Source: JBEKHT01 sp049511715
GTDB taxonomy: Bacteria; Chloroflexota; Anaerolineae; Anaerolineales; RBG-16-64-43
Direction of reading: 5' to 3'
Assembly (NCBI GenBank): GCA_049511715.1
Contig: JBEKXU010000008.1
Span: 39,801 to 103,800 of the forward strand
Length of the DNA: 64,000 bases
The notes under the pieces were generated by a model that searched no databases, had not been told where the DNA came from, and worked only from the letters and a program-made list of their open reading frames with translations. This document shows positions 50,327 to 60,500 of this stretch, piece after piece (position 1 is the first letter of the stretch; every line of letters starts with the position of its first letter). Both the position numbers and the translations under genes were made by a program.

Positions 50327-50626
50327 CTAGGCCGGCCGCCCTCGGTGGAGATGAATCAGCTGGCTGGGGAATTCGTCTTGGGTCAGGCGTCGCCTGCGAT
50401 TGCTGTCTTCCGGCAGTGTGGCTTTAGGCCCAAGCACAGACTGCAGATCGTCCAGCGCGGCCTCATCATATTCGCAGTGGTGGCAGACGTCACAAACCCA
50501 AGCGGGAAAATCCGGAACAGTAATCAATCGGCCATCCAGATACGCGAAGTATGGAACGGCTTGGGGCTGAAGAGTGCCTACCTGGCACTCGGGACATGTT
50601 TCGACGGCATGCGATTGGTCGTCCAT
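50327..50626 (-). CDS. YgiT-type zinc finger protein (MqsA N-domain-like)
   Basis: A 99-residue protein with two CxxC pairs, CPECQVGTL and WVCDVCHHCEYD, in the spacing of YgiT/MqsA-type zinc fingers. The middle (VPYFAYLDGRLITVPDFPAWVC, in short pieces) is also typical. The helix-turn-helix half of true MqsA antitoxins is missing, and no MqsR or HicA-type toxin gene adjoins, so an antitoxin role is not supported. ATG at 50626 has GAGGGG 6 bases upstream. Lies 115 bases downstream of lepB. Confidence 0.8.
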   Translation of the reverse strand: MDDQSHAVETCPECQVGTLQPQAVPYFAYLDGRLITVPDFPAWVCDVCHHCEYDEAALDDLQSVLGPKATLPEDSNRRRRLTQDEFPSQLIHLHRGRPA

Positions 50627-50740
50627 GCTGTTCCCCTCGGTCACTGGCATACCATTATTCCCGTCTCGGGCTCCCGGATGCTGATCATACTCCTTTGCGC
50701 TTCACAGGCCCCGCAGAAACCAAGACCTCAAGATCCGATC

Positions 50741-51415
50741 TTACCCCTCCGGCCAGGAGGCCGTCGACACTGGCCTCCACCCTCTGCCTGCGAACAGGGC
50801 CTCCCCTGGCCACTCCTGGAAGGCCTCCGCCGGCGTGCTTGCCTGTCCGGCACGATGATCCGCGGTTCCCCACTCGGAAGGAGGCCAGTAAATGAGCCAG
50901 GCCTTTCCGACCAAGTCCCTCATGGGAACCGGCCCGAAATTGTGCGAGTCCCGGGAGAAGGCGCGGTTGTCTCCCAGCACAAAGAGTTGATTGGGGCCGA
51001 TCTGCCAAGTCTGGTCCGAGCTGGTCAGTCCGACCGCATAAGGCTCATCGAGAAAGGCGCCGTTCAGCCAAACGCGGCCGTGGACAAACTTCACGGTGTC
51101 CCCGGGCAGCCCAACAACCCGCTTGATGAGGTCCTCGCTGGTCGACGGGTCGGGGGATTGAAAAACCACAATGTCTCCGCGCTGTGGCTTTCCGAGGCGG
51201 TAGGCCAGCCGGCTCACAATAATGTACTCGCCGCCCTCCAGCGTCGGTCGCATGCTCGATCCACTGACACGGACTCGCGCTGTGGTCAGATTGACGACCA
51301 GAAACACCAGCAGAGCCAGGGCCGCGGTCTGAAGGAACTCCCACAGGATCGTTCGGGTTCGGCCGTGCCCAGCAAGCGGTTCCACGGTTTCGGAGTCGAC
51401 CGGGGTTGTGTCCAA
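50741..51415 (-). CDS. lepB: Signal peptidase I
   Basis: Membrane serine protease that removes signal peptides. 224 residues. One N-terminal helix (FLQTAALALLVFLVVNLTT, 28-46), catalytic Ser54 in SGSSMRPTL, general base Lys98 in EDLIKRVVGLPGD, and the family motifs YIIVSRLAYRLGKPQRGDIVVF (split) and LGDNRAFSRDSHNFG. The start seems to be a TTG at 51415 with GGGGAGAG upstream. A 35-residue tail after the catalytic domain is extra. Own promoter at 51457-51485. Confidence 0.95.
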   Translation of the reverse strand: MDTTPVDSETVEPLAGHGRTRTILWEFLQTAALALLVFLVVNLTTARVRVSGSSMRPTLEGGEYIIVSRLAYRLGKPQRGDIVVFQSPDPSTSEDLIKRVVGLPGDTVKFVHGRVWLNGAFLDEPYAVGLTSSDQTWQIGPNQLFVLGDNRAFSRDSHNFGPVPMRDLVGKAWLIYWPPSEWGTADHRAGQASTPAEAFQEWPGEALFAGRGWRPVSTASWPEG

Positions 51416-51456
51416 CCATCTCTCCCCAAGACCCTTCGGCCCTCAAGTGTCGCAGG

Positions 51457-51485
51457 ATTATAAGACGGGAGGGAGGCGCGGGCAA
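51457..51485 (-). promoter_or_regulatory. Promoter of lepB
   Basis: Minus strand: TTGCCC (51485-51480), 17-base spacer, perfect TATAAT (51462-51457). Lies between der and lepB, so lepB can be transcribed alone. Confidence 0.65.
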
Positions 51486-51494
51486 GATCTCTGC

Positions 51495-52880
51495 CTAGCG
51501 CCGCCTCCGAAAGGAGATCTGTAGCGGCGTGCCCAGGAAGCCGTAGGTCCGGCGGATCTCATTTTCCAGGAACCTTCGATACGTGAAGTGGACCAGATCG
51601 GGATCGTTGACGTGAATGAGGAAGGTCGGAGGATCCGTTCGCACTTGAGCCGCATAGTAGATCTTCAGCTTTCGGCCCGCGCGCGCCGGGGGAGCATGTT
51701 TCTGGGTCGCCTCGCGCAGGAGGCGGTTGAGCTCCGCAGTGGGAATTCGAACCAAGCGCTCCTCCTGCACCCGCAGGGCGAGAGGAAGGACCTCCTCCAC
51801 CCTCTGGCCGGTGAGGGCCGATATGAACAGGACCGGGACGTAGTCCATGAAGTTTAGGGCGCTGCGGACTTGGGCCGTATACGCCTCGGCAACGCCCGGT
51901 TCCTTTCGAAGCAGATCCCATTTGTTGATCAATACCACGGTGCTCTTGCGCGCCGCCAGAATAAAGCCGGCGATGTGGGCATCCTGAGCCGTCACGCCCT
52001 CCGCGGCATCCAGAACGAGCAGAGCCACATCGGCTCGCTCAATCGCCTTCAGAGCACGCAGCACGCTGTAGTACTCCACCCCCGGCTCAATCTTGCCCCG
52101 ACGTCGAATCCCAGCGGTGTCGATCAAGGTCACGCCGATCCCGGAAACTTCAAGCTGGGTATCGACCGCGTCGCGGGTCGTTCCCGGCGTCGGGCTGACA
52201 ATCGCGCGCTCCTCCCCCAGGATTCGGTTCAGCAAGCTGCTCTTGCCGACATTCGGCTTGCCCAGAATCGCGATTCCCACCCGCGACTCCTCTTGATCCT
52301 CCGCCTCCCCCACGGGCAAGAGCTTCACCACGGCATCCAACAACTCCCCCACCCCGGTGCCATGGAGGGCAGATATAGGGCAGGGGTCCCCCAGTCCCAG
52401 GCGGTAAAACGCGTAGATTCCCTGCTGACGCTCCTCGTTCTCGCACTTGTTAATCACGAGAAGCACCGGAGGCTCCCTCCGGCCGCCCTCGGCCCGCTGG
52501 TGGCGCCGAAGCAACTCTGCGATTTCCTCATCAGCGGCCGTTGGTCCGGCCAGAGCGTCGGTAAGAAAAAGAACAGCATCGGCATCGCGGATGGCCATGA
52601 CGGCCTGGAAGCGAATCTGCGCAACGTACTCGCTCGAGCCGATAGAAAGCGGACGGGACTGCCCGGCTGGCGCGCCCGAGACCCCCGCCGTGGGGTCGAT
52701 GCCCCCGGTGTCCACAACGTCGAAGCGCGTCCCAGCCCATTCGCATTCAGCCATCAGGCGGTCCCGGGTGGTCCCGGGGATCTCGTCGACCACGGCCAAG
52801 CGGTCTCCGACCAGTCGGTTGAAGAGAGTGGACTTGCCAACATTCGGGGCGCCCACCAGGGCCACGATCGGTTTGGACAT
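51495..52880 (-). CDS. der: Ribosome-assembly GTPase Der (EngA)
   Basis: Double GTPase needed for 50S assembly. About 461 residues. First G domain: GAPNVGKST at 10-18, DTGGI and NKCE; second: GKPNVGKSS, DTAGI and NKWD; a C-terminal KH-like domain ends with FLGTPLQISFRRRR. The linker carries SRVGIAILGKPNVG. A 15-residue insert (DPTAGVSGAPAGQSRPLS) in the first domain after DTGGI is unusual. I choose the ATG 52880; a TTG at 52895 is possible and neither has a good ribosome site. Confidence 0.96.
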   Translation of the reverse strand: MSKPIVALVGAPNVGKSTLFNRLVGDRLAVVDEIPGTTRDRLMAECEWAGTRFDVVDTGGIDPTAGVSGAPAGQSRPLSIGSSEYVAQIRFQAVMAIRDADAVLFLTDALAGPTAADEEIAELLRRHQRAEGGRREPPVLLVINKCENEERQQGIYAFYRLGLGDPCPISALHGTGVGELLDAVVKLLPVGEAEDQEESRVGIAILGKPNVGKSSLLNRILGEERAIVSPTPGTTRDAVDTQLEVSGIGVTLIDTAGIRRRGKIEPGVEYYSVLRALKAIERADVALLVLDAAEGVTAQDAHIAGFILAARKSTVVLINKWDLLRKEPGVAEAYTAQVRSALNFMDYVPVLFISALTGQRVEEVLPLALRVQEERLVRIPTAELNRLLREATQKHAPPARAGRKLKIYYAAQVRTDPPTFLIHVNDPDLVHFTYRRFLENEIRRTYGFLGTPLQISFRRRR

Positions 52881-52904
52881 GGTTAGTGACGGCAAGGGGA
52901 GAGC

Positions 52905-54140
52905 TCAGGGCGTGGGGACCGGACCCGGAGCGAGGACGACCCCGATCTGAGAAGGCAGCAGGGCCTCAATCTGCAAACCCTCCAAAAGCACGTGGCAGGT
53001 CGGCTGGAGCTGATAGGTCCCTGGCTTCAGCCCAGAGAGGTCCAGATACACGTCCACATCGCTGGGAGTCAGGGCCTTCAGCAGAGGAACAGGACCCGAG
53101 ATAACCACATCAACGGTGGACGGCGAGAGGACGGCCGCCAGCCCTGCGCCTTGCCCTTGATAGCGCACATTGCGTGTGAAGGTCTCGCTATCCTGGATCG
53201 CCGAGACGCTGACCTGGACAAAGATCAGCGGGGAACCCACCGCATTGACTCCCGCAGGAAGGAGCAGGGCCAGCGAACTGGACACATCGGAATGGGCTCC
53301 GGAGATATCCAGGGGCGCCGTTTCAATATAGCCAGGCAGGCTGCTGACTCGGGATGGGTCGGCCGAGAAAAGCGTCGCCGTGGGAGGATAGACGGAGATC
53401 CCGGTAAGACGGTACCCGCTCTCGACTTGGCCCTGGATCACGGCCTTGACGACCACATCCCGGTAGCCTCCTTGCTGCTGGACGGAAATGGAAACCTTCA
53501 GGGCGCTGGGATCAAGGGTCACATCGGAAACCGCCTGTCCCGCGGCATTCAGGGCTTGCAAAGCCACTTGGCGATTCACCCCTGTCCGCACTCCTCCGAC
53601 GTCCATCGAGCCGACCACCGAGGCTACCGTCTCCACTTCTGACTGTCCCCCCCTGACCTCGACAGAATCAGGCGAGTAAACGGGCGTTCCAAGGGAGTAT
53701 CCAGCGGCCGGGATCCCGCTCAGCCGGATCTGCACTTCCATTGTCTTGCTGGCGGGAGGCTCGAGCGCCACCTCCATCTGGCCAGGGTCTATTCTCTCCA
53801 CCAGCACAGGACGGATCTCGCTCTTGACCTGCAGGGGGATCTCATGCGCGCCCGGGCCGAGGCCGGACAGATCGGCCACAACCTGAATATTCGCAGACGT
53901 CAATTCGGTCCACACCGACTGAGGCGCCAGCAGCGTAACCGTAGCCTGTTGGGGGAAGGGGTCATGGGCGATGAGATTCGGCGCCAGCCCAGTGATTTGA
54001 ATCGGGACTGGGCTGCCCAAGGTGCGGGTCTCATTGGGATCCGCGCTGCTCACCGCCGCGAACCAAACTACGACTGCCAGAACCAGGGCCAGGACGAACG
54101 ACGGCAAATTGCCCACCAGCCAGCCCCAAGCCTGCTTCAT
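52905..54140 (-). CDS. cdaR: Cyclic-di-AMP synthase regulator CdaR (YbbR domains)
   Basis: Membrane-anchored partner that controls CdaA. About 411 residues: one N-terminal helix (LPSFVLALVLAVVVWFAAV) and then four YbbR repeats outside the cell, each with the pattern VEVxGP..LL..L....VxVDLS visible at VTLLAPQSVWTELTS, DSVEVRGGQSEVETV, ATLFSADPSRVSSLP and VDVVISGPVPLLKAL. The ATG overlaps the cdaA stop as ATGA. Co-occurrence with cdaA is conserved in Firmicutes and other phyla. Confidence 0.92.
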   Translation of the reverse strand: MKQAWGWLVGNLPSFVLALVLAVVVWFAAVSSADPNETRTLGSPVPIQITGLAPNLIAHDPFPQQATVTLLAPQSVWTELTSANIQVVADLSGLGPGAHEIPLQVKSEIRPVLVERIDPGQMEVALEPPASKTMEVQIRLSGIPAAGYSLGTPVYSPDSVEVRGGQSEVETVASVVGSMDVGGVRTGVNRQVALQALNAAGQAVSDVTLDPSALKVSISVQQQGGYRDVVVKAVIQGQVESGYRLTGISVYPPTATLFSADPSRVSSLPGYIETAPLDISGAHSDVSSSLALLLPAGVNAVGSPLIFVQVSVSAIQDSETFTRNVRYQGQGAGLAAVLSPSTVDVVISGPVPLLKALTPSDVDVYLDLSGLKPGTYQLQPTCHVLLEGLQIEALLPSQIGVVLAPGPVPTP

Positions 54141-55054
54141 CCCGGTGTTCCTTCTTCCGTAGAGTCCGAGCTTGCGGTCTCCGCCTCGCGAGCCCGCCTG
54201 GGGACCGCCGGGAAGAGCCCCAATCGCCTCCGGAGCCAATCGACCGCCGAGGAGGGAAGGCTCGGAGAGCCGGCGAACGCCTGGAGGATGCTGACCAAGC
54301 GGGAGGCATCCAAACGCCGTATCATGCGCCCATTGTGGGCCACGGAGATGATCCCTGTCTCTTCGGACACCACGATCGCCATGCCATCGCTCACTTCGCT
54401 CACTCCCAAAGCGGCGCGGTGGCGCAGGCCCATGCTGCGCTCCGGATTGCGCGAAAGACTGCCGCTGGATGAGAGAGGGACAACACAACCGGCCGCCACG
54501 ATTCGTTCCCCGCGCAGGATCACGGCTCCGTCGTGCAGGGGGGTGCCCGGGTAGAAGATCTGCAGCAGCAGCTCGGCGCTCACCAGCGAATCCATCCGCA
54601 CGCCGGTTTCGACAAAATCCCCCAGAGGCACATCTCCCTCGATCACGATCAAGGCACCGTGGCGGCGCTCCGCCAGTCTCTGCACCGCGGTGATGACGGG
54701 ATTCAGGTAGGCTGGGACCTTCTCCAAGGCGGGGCTGCGCCGGGGGAAACCGGCACGCCCGAGGCGTTCCAGGAGTCGGCGTATCTCGGGAGCGAACACG
54801 ACCGGCAGGGCGATCAGCAAGGCGGGAAGAGCCGTGCGCAGCAGCCAGGAGAAAGCGGGCAATCGGGCCAGGCTGGTGAGCAGGGCCACCACAGCGATGA
54901 GAATGGCCACCCCTCGCAGCATAACCCCCGCCCGGGTCCCCCGGAACGCGCTCAGGATCACGAAGAACACAATGGTCACGAGCCCGATGTCCAACAGGCT
55001 CTGCCAGTCGAGGCGTTGAAAAAGAAAGAGGACGTTCTCGATGAAATACGACAT
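54137..55054 (-). CDS. cdaA: Diadenylate cyclase CdaA
   Basis: Makes cyclic-di-AMP from two ATP. About 305 residues: three N-terminal helices (about 20-90), then the DAC domain with the catalytic DGA at 175-177 (PLHDGAVILRG) and RHR at 211-213 (LRHRAALGVSE). The tail of about 60 residues (FPAVPRRAREAETASSD) is longer than in B. subtilis CdaA. ATG at 55054 chosen because it starts the usual MSYFIEN-like N-terminus. Followed by cdaR and der; glmM, a usual third partner, is absent here although glmU lies 7 kb upstream. Confidence 0.95.
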   Translation of the reverse strand: MSYFIENVLFLFQRLDWQSLLDIGLVTIVFFVILSAFRGTRAGVMLRGVAILIAVVALLTSLARLPAFSWLLRTALPALLIALPVVFAPEIRRLLERLGRAGFPRRSPALEKVPAYLNPVITAVQRLAERRHGALIVIEGDVPLGDFVETGVRMDSLVSAELLLQIFYPGTPLHDGAVILRGERIVAAGCVVPLSSSGSLSRNPERSMGLRHRAALGVSEVSDGMAIVVSEETGIISVAHNGRMIRRLDASRLVSILQAFAGSPSLPSSAVDWLRRRLGLFPAVPRRAREAETASSDSTEEGTPG

Positions 55055-55113
55055 GCTCTCAGGCCCGCGTCGGACCCCCAAGGGGGCTAGGGGGTCACTC
55101 TCCGCCTACTTCC

Positions 55114-57456
55114 TCAACCTCGTGCCGTGCCCGCTGAGGCGGACTCCAGTTGTTGCAGGAGGCGCCGGTACCCCTCCGCTCCGGGAGCATTCAGCGCCAG
55201 GATGGACCGAACCACCTCAATGGCTTCGGGGGTTCTGCCGGAGTCGATCAGGATCTCCCCCAGAGCATCCAGCTGGGCGATGGCTTCGGGGATCCGCCCC
55301 CTCTGCTGATAGCTCTCGGCCAGCTTCTTCCGCACGGTGGGATCCTGAGGATTGAGGCGCACGAGTTCTTCAAGCCAGTACAGCAGTTGGTCCTGACGTC
55401 CCTGCCGGGACCATTCCTGCGCCACCTGGTCGAGCACCGCCTGAGCCTCGGTCGGTTTGCGCATCTTCAGCCAGAGGCCAATGACTTGAGACGCCGCCCG
55501 TTCGTCAGAGGAGTCGAGTTCCATTAAGCGGGTGAAGGCCTGGAGCGCGGAGCGCCAGTCCAGCCGCTGCAAATAATGATCCCCAAGCCGATAGAGCAGT
55601 TGAATCTCCCAGGAGGTATCGGGGCCGCCGGGGCGGATCAGAGTCAAGGCCGTCTCATAGGCCTCGCGCGCCTTGTCCTGTTGCGCCAACTGGGAGTAGA
55701 TCTCCCCCAGCTCGAGATACTGCGAAAGCGCTGTGCGAACATCATCCTGGGCGATCGCGAGTTCGATCAGTTCGGCGCGGCATCCCGTATCCATGGGGCT
55801 GAGCTGGAGGATTCGCTCCAGGACTCGCGCCGCCTGGGCCTTCTCGCCGCGCATGCGGTAGGTACGCGCCACCGTTCTGAACTTGCTGATGGCGGCGTCC
55901 TGCCGCCCCTCTCGGAGCTGGATTTCCGCAATCCTCATGTGCAGAGGCAGGTACGTCGGTCCCTGGTCGAGGGCCAGCAGCGCTTGTTCCATGGCGGTCT
56001 TCAGCAGGTCGCGACGCATGGCCGCATCCACGTAGGACAGCGCCTCGATCAACGCCTGAGGGCGACCCATGGCAAGCATCGAGGCCAGAGGCAACAACCC
56101 GCGGCCTTCCGATTCCGCATCCAGCTGGGCGCGCGCCAGGCGCAGTCGGCTCTCCCATTCCGCGCCGCTCAGCAAGGACTCCACCCTTTGAGCACTCTCC
56201 TGCCACTGGGCGGCCGGCTGACTTTGCTCGTCCACCTCCAGAAACGTTTCATACTGGCGCTGCAGGGTTTCCCGCAGCTCCTCGGGAACGGTCATCATAT
56301 CGGCCAATTGCAACGCAGACAGGAAATGCAGCGCCGAGCGATAAGGCTCCCCCAGTTGACGGTAGGCCCGGCCCAGCGCAAAGTGGGCCCCAATCGACAG
56401 CGCGGGATGATCCGCCGCCTGTTGAAGCGAGGGGACGGCTCTGACAGCATCCCCCGCCCCTAGAAGCATGGCCCCCAATGCAAAATGCGCCGCCGGGTGA
56501 TCAAATCCAACCCGCAGGGCCCGCTCCAGTGCCGTCTGGGCCTCCTTGGTCATTCCGCGGCTGAAGGCGTCGACCGCTTGGGCTACGTAGGGGAATGCCT
56601 CATCGCGCGACGCGGATGGGCTGTGGTCGGTGTCGTAGTCCTCTAACCCGGCCTGGGTCTGAGCGGGCGCCAACTGCCCGGCCTCGAAGAGGAGATCCGC
56701 CAGCAAAGTGACAGCCCGGCGCTCAGCCAGTTCCAACGGATTGGTGGCAGGGACTTCAGCCTCTTTGGTTTCGCGCAGGACGGCCGTAGAAGGGGCGACC
56801 GAAGGCTGGGGGGCCACGAGCGGGGCTGTTCCGCGCGGGCGAATTGGCGGCGGAATAACCAGCGCCTCGCCCGACTGCAGGGCAACCTTCGCTCGCAAGA
56901 GTTCCGTGTTTCCGGGGGCCAGATGCAAGCCTTGTTCGATGGCCTGCGCCGCCTTTTCGCCTTGCCCGCCCTTCTGCAGGATCGCCGCCAGCGCCGAGTA
57001 CTCGGTTACCGCCTGACGCACCCGCCCGGTGCGTTCCGTCGCCAAGGCCAGGCGGGACCGAGCCAGCAGATTGTCGGGCGCCAAGCGAGAGGCCGCCACC
57101 CAATCATCGATCGCCTTGTCGGCCTCATGCTGACCCAGGTACAGGTCGGCGGAGGCGAGGTATCCACGAACGGCCTCAGCGACCTGCCCTCGCCGCTCGA
57201 GGATCTCTGCGATCTTCTCCTGGGGGATAGGGTTCTTGGGATCGGCGCTGGCGGATTGACGGTACATCTCCAGTGCCTGATCCAGCTGCCCAAGTTGCAC
57301 ATGGGCCAGAGCCAGATGCTCTAGGGCGACCGCATCGCCGGGGAATTCTTCCAGGGCTCGACGATACGCCGCCAGGGCGTGCTCCCACTTTTGATCCCAA
57401 GCCGCACTGTTGCCCTGGCGCAAAGCTTGATCGTAGACGTCACGCCGACCAGCCAT
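55114..57456 (-). CDS. Tetratricopeptide-repeat protein, 780 residues
   Basis: Soluble protein built of many TPR units; consensus pairs are plain at ALEHLALAHVQLGQLDQALEMY (split), AEAVRGYLASADLYLGQHEADKAI and later KAREAYETALTLIRPGG and YRLGDHYLQRLDWRSALQAF. A low-complexity hinge near 215-265 (IPPPIRPRGTAPLVAPQPS) divides it. No signal peptide, no enzyme motif. It heads the transcript TPR-cdaA-cdaR-der with its own promoter, so it may scaffold envelope or translation functions, but that is inference. AGAGCAGGCA precedes the ATG. Confidence 0.85.
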   Translation of the reverse strand: MAGRRDVYDQALRQGNSAAWDQKWEHALAAYRRALEEFPGDAVALEHLALAHVQLGQLDQALEMYRQSASADPKNPIPQEKIAEILERRGQVAEAVRGYLASADLYLGQHEADKAIDDWVAASRLAPDNLLARSRLALATERTGRVRQAVTEYSALAAILQKGGQGEKAAQAIEQGLHLAPGNTELLRAKVALQSGEALVIPPPIRPRGTAPLVAPQPSVAPSTAVLRETKEAEVPATNPLELAERRAVTLLADLLFEAGQLAPAQTQAGLEDYDTDHSPSASRDEAFPYVAQAVDAFSRGMTKEAQTALERALRVGFDHPAAHFALGAMLLGAGDAVRAVPSLQQAADHPALSIGAHFALGRAYRQLGEPYRSALHFLSALQLADMMTVPEELRETLQRQYETFLEVDEQSQPAAQWQESAQRVESLLSGAEWESRLRLARAQLDAESEGRGLLPLASMLAMGRPQALIEALSYVDAAMRRDLLKTAMEQALLALDQGPTYLPLHMRIAEIQLREGRQDAAISKFRTVARTYRMRGEKAQAARVLERILQLSPMDTGCRAELIELAIAQDDVRTALSQYLELGEIYSQLAQQDKAREAYETALTLIRPGGPDTSWEIQLLYRLGDHYLQRLDWRSALQAFTRLMELDSSDERAASQVIGLWLKMRKPTEAQAVLDQVAQEWSRQGRQDQLLYWLEELVRLNPQDPTVRKKLAESYQQRGRIPEAIAQLDALGEILIDSGRTPEAIEVVRSILALNAPGAEGYRRLLQQLESASAGTARG

Positions 57457-57487
57457 TGCCTGCTCTCAGAGGACTCCTTGCTTTCTC

Positions 57488-57496
57488 AGTATAGCA
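57488..57496 (-). promoter_or_regulatory. Extended -10 promoter of TPR-cdaA-cdaR-der
   Basis: Minus strand TGCTATACT (57496-57488): a TGn extension plus TATACT. It lies in the 69-base gap after glyQS, so the c-di-AMP genes can be transcribed apart from glyQS. Confidence 0.5.
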
Positions 57497-57525
57497 CAGC
57501 CATCCGCGCCACAAGGATGGCTCTC

Positions 57526-60500
57526 TCAAAAGCCCTCAAGTCGCGAAAGGTCAACCCATCCTTTGGGCATGCGGGCAATGTGCTGCAGGAGACCCAAGCG
57601 GTTTCTGCGCAAGGGTTCCTCTTCAGCCATGACCAGCACCTCCTCAAAGAACTTCGAAATCGTCGCGACCATCGGAACAAAGGCTTGCAGCCAGCAATTC
57701 ACGGTCCAGGTCCCACGCGCCGTCTGCAACCGGTCCTCCGACTCGAGGCGCTGAATGGCCTCCCATAATTCGGTTTCGGCCGAGCTGGCAAACCGCTGCG
57801 GTTCGACAGAGTAGCTCTCGTGGAAATCCCGGCTGATGCGAACGCAGCGCGCGTAGGCCGCCAGGATCTGAGGCCAGTCGGATCTCTGTGTCCACTCGGT
57901 AAGCTCGCGAGCTGCCTCGTGCGCCTGGTGCGGATCGTGCCCGCATTCCGCGACGACGGCCTCCACCACATCATGTCGCACGCCGCTATCCCCTAGAACG
58001 GCCCGCAGTCTTCCCAACAGGAATTCAAGCACCGCCGCCGGGACTCCCGGGTCCACCGGGACGGGCTGGAGACCTGCCGCCAGATCAATTCCCCGGCGCA
58101 AGTCGAAGGAAACCGCGCGCGAGATCAGCATCTGGACGATCCCGATCGCCGCCCGACGCAGGGCAAACGGGTCGCTGGTTCCGGAGGGGGCCAGGCCCAC
58201 AGCGAAAAGGCCGACCAGCGAATCAAGCCGGTCCGCCAATCCCACCGCCAAGCCGGCCTCCGATTGGGGCACTTCATCTTCCGCGCTTCGCGGCATGTAG
58301 TGTTCGTAGATCGCCTGGGCGGTTTGGGCGCTCTCCCCCGAGTCCAGTGCGTAGTACTGGCCCATCACCCCCTGCAGGGAGGTCATCTCGACCACCATTT
58401 GAGTCACCAAGTCGGCCTTGCACAGGTGCGCTGCCCTTCGCGCCGCCTCCGCCTGCGCGCGCCCCAGATCGAGCAAGGGGATCAGCCTCTCCACCAGCGC
58501 TTCCACCCGGCGCGACTTCTCAAGCATCGATCCCAGGCGGGTTTGGAAGGTCAGGGTGCCCAGGCGAGGAAGGAACTGCTCCAGGGGACGCTTGCGGTCT
58601 TCACGGATGAAATACTCGGCGTCCGCAAATCGCGCCCGCAACACATGCTCATTGCCCTCTCGCACCAAGTCAACCCCTTGGCCGTCCCCGTTCCGCACGG
58701 TGACGAAGTACGGCAGGAGGTTTTCATCTTTCTCAACGGGGAAGTACCTCTGGTGGCTCTTCATCACCGAGATCAGAACCTCTGAGGGCAGGTCAAGATA
58801 GGCGGGATCAAACGAGCCGAGCAGGGCATGCGGGGATTCCACCAAGTTGGCGACTTCCGCCAGCAATTCCGGGTCCTCGCGGATCCTGCCTCCCGCCTCC
58901 CGGGCAAGCGCGGCAATCTCACCCTCGACCTGCGCCCGCCGATTCCTGACGGAAAGCTCAATCCCCTCGGCTTTCATGCTCTCAAAATAGGAGGGGACCG
59001 TCTCCACCGGGATTTCTTCCGTCGCCGAACTCCTGAGGCCTCGTGTGACGCGGCCGCTTTTCACCCCCGCAAACTCGAACTCGACGACCCGGCTGCCTAG
59101 CAGGGCCACCAGCCAGCGGATCGGCCGCGAGAAGGGAACGCCTGTTGCGTTCCAGCGCATGGTCTTGTCAAAGCGGACCTCTCCCAGGACGACCGGTAGC
59201 TGGGCGGCCAGCAAGTCGACTGTGTTCTCCCCCTCGACAGCAACCTGAAGGGCGACATACCGCCGGCCCCCAATCTCGTGAACCAGGCCGGGGCCAAGAG
59301 CCGCCTCGTCCACTCCGTTCTTGCGAGCCCAGCCCAGGAGCGCCGTGGTCGGTTTTCCCTTCGGGTCAAAGGCTGCGGTTTCCGCGGGCCCCTTGACCCA
59401 CTCCGTCGTGGCCTCGGTGCGAGAAGCCACTTCGTCCACATGGACGACCAGCCGCCGGGGAGTACCCAGAACCTCCAAGCCGCGGTGGGGAAGACGATGG
59501 GCTTCCAGCACTCGGCGACGGAAGGATGCTTCAATTTGCTGCAGGGCCCGGTCGAGGTCGCCGCAAGGCAACTCCTCCGTCCCAATTTCGAGCAGGAAGG
59601 GCGCGGGGCCTGGGCTTGTGGTCTCCACGGGAGGCGCAACCCCGAGGCGTCCTCTTGCCCGGAGCTCCTGAGTCCGGGGAGGGAATTTGGCCGCCAACGG
59701 GAAACCGAGCGCCTGGCGCTGATCCAGGTACGCGCGGGCCACCTGCAAGGCCAGCTGTCTCATCTGTCCAAAGAACTGGGCCCGTTCGGTAACCCCGACC
59801 GAGCCGCGAGCATCCATGACATTGAAGGCGTGGGAGCACTTGAGCACATAGTCGTGGGCCGGGAGCACGAGGCCCGCGGCCAGCGCCGCGCGGGCCTCCT
59901 CCGCGAACAGCCTATAGGCCGCTCGCAGGCGCTCGACGTCCGCCGTCTGAAAATTGTAGCGACTGTGCTCCTGCTCGCTTTGCAGGAGGACGTCCCCATA
60001 GGAAATCTCATCGACCCAGCGGATCTCCCGAAAATGGGAGACCTTCTGGAGTGCCATCAGGATGCGCTCCATTCCATAGGTAATCTCCACGGAGGGCACT
60101 TCGAGCGGGATGCCCCCGGCTTGCTGAAAGTAGGTGAACTGGGTGATTTCCTGTCCGTCCAGCCAGACTTCCCAGCCTAGTCCCCAGGCCCCCAAGGCCG
60201 GCTGCTCCCAATTGTCCTCGACAAAACGAACGTCGTGATCCTTAAGGGAAATCCCTAGGGCCTCCAGCGAATCGAGAAAGATCTCCTGCGGGTTGCCAGG
60301 GTCCGGCTTCAAGATCACCTGGAACTGGTAAAACTGGCCCAAGCGGTTTGGGTTCTCACCGTAGCGACCATCGGCGGGCCGCACCGAGGGTTCCACATAG
60401 GCGACCCGCCAGGGTTCAGGGCCCAGTACCCTCAGGAAGGTGGCCGGGTTCATCGTGCCGGCTCCGACCTGGGTGTAGTAAGGCTGCCAGATCAGACATC

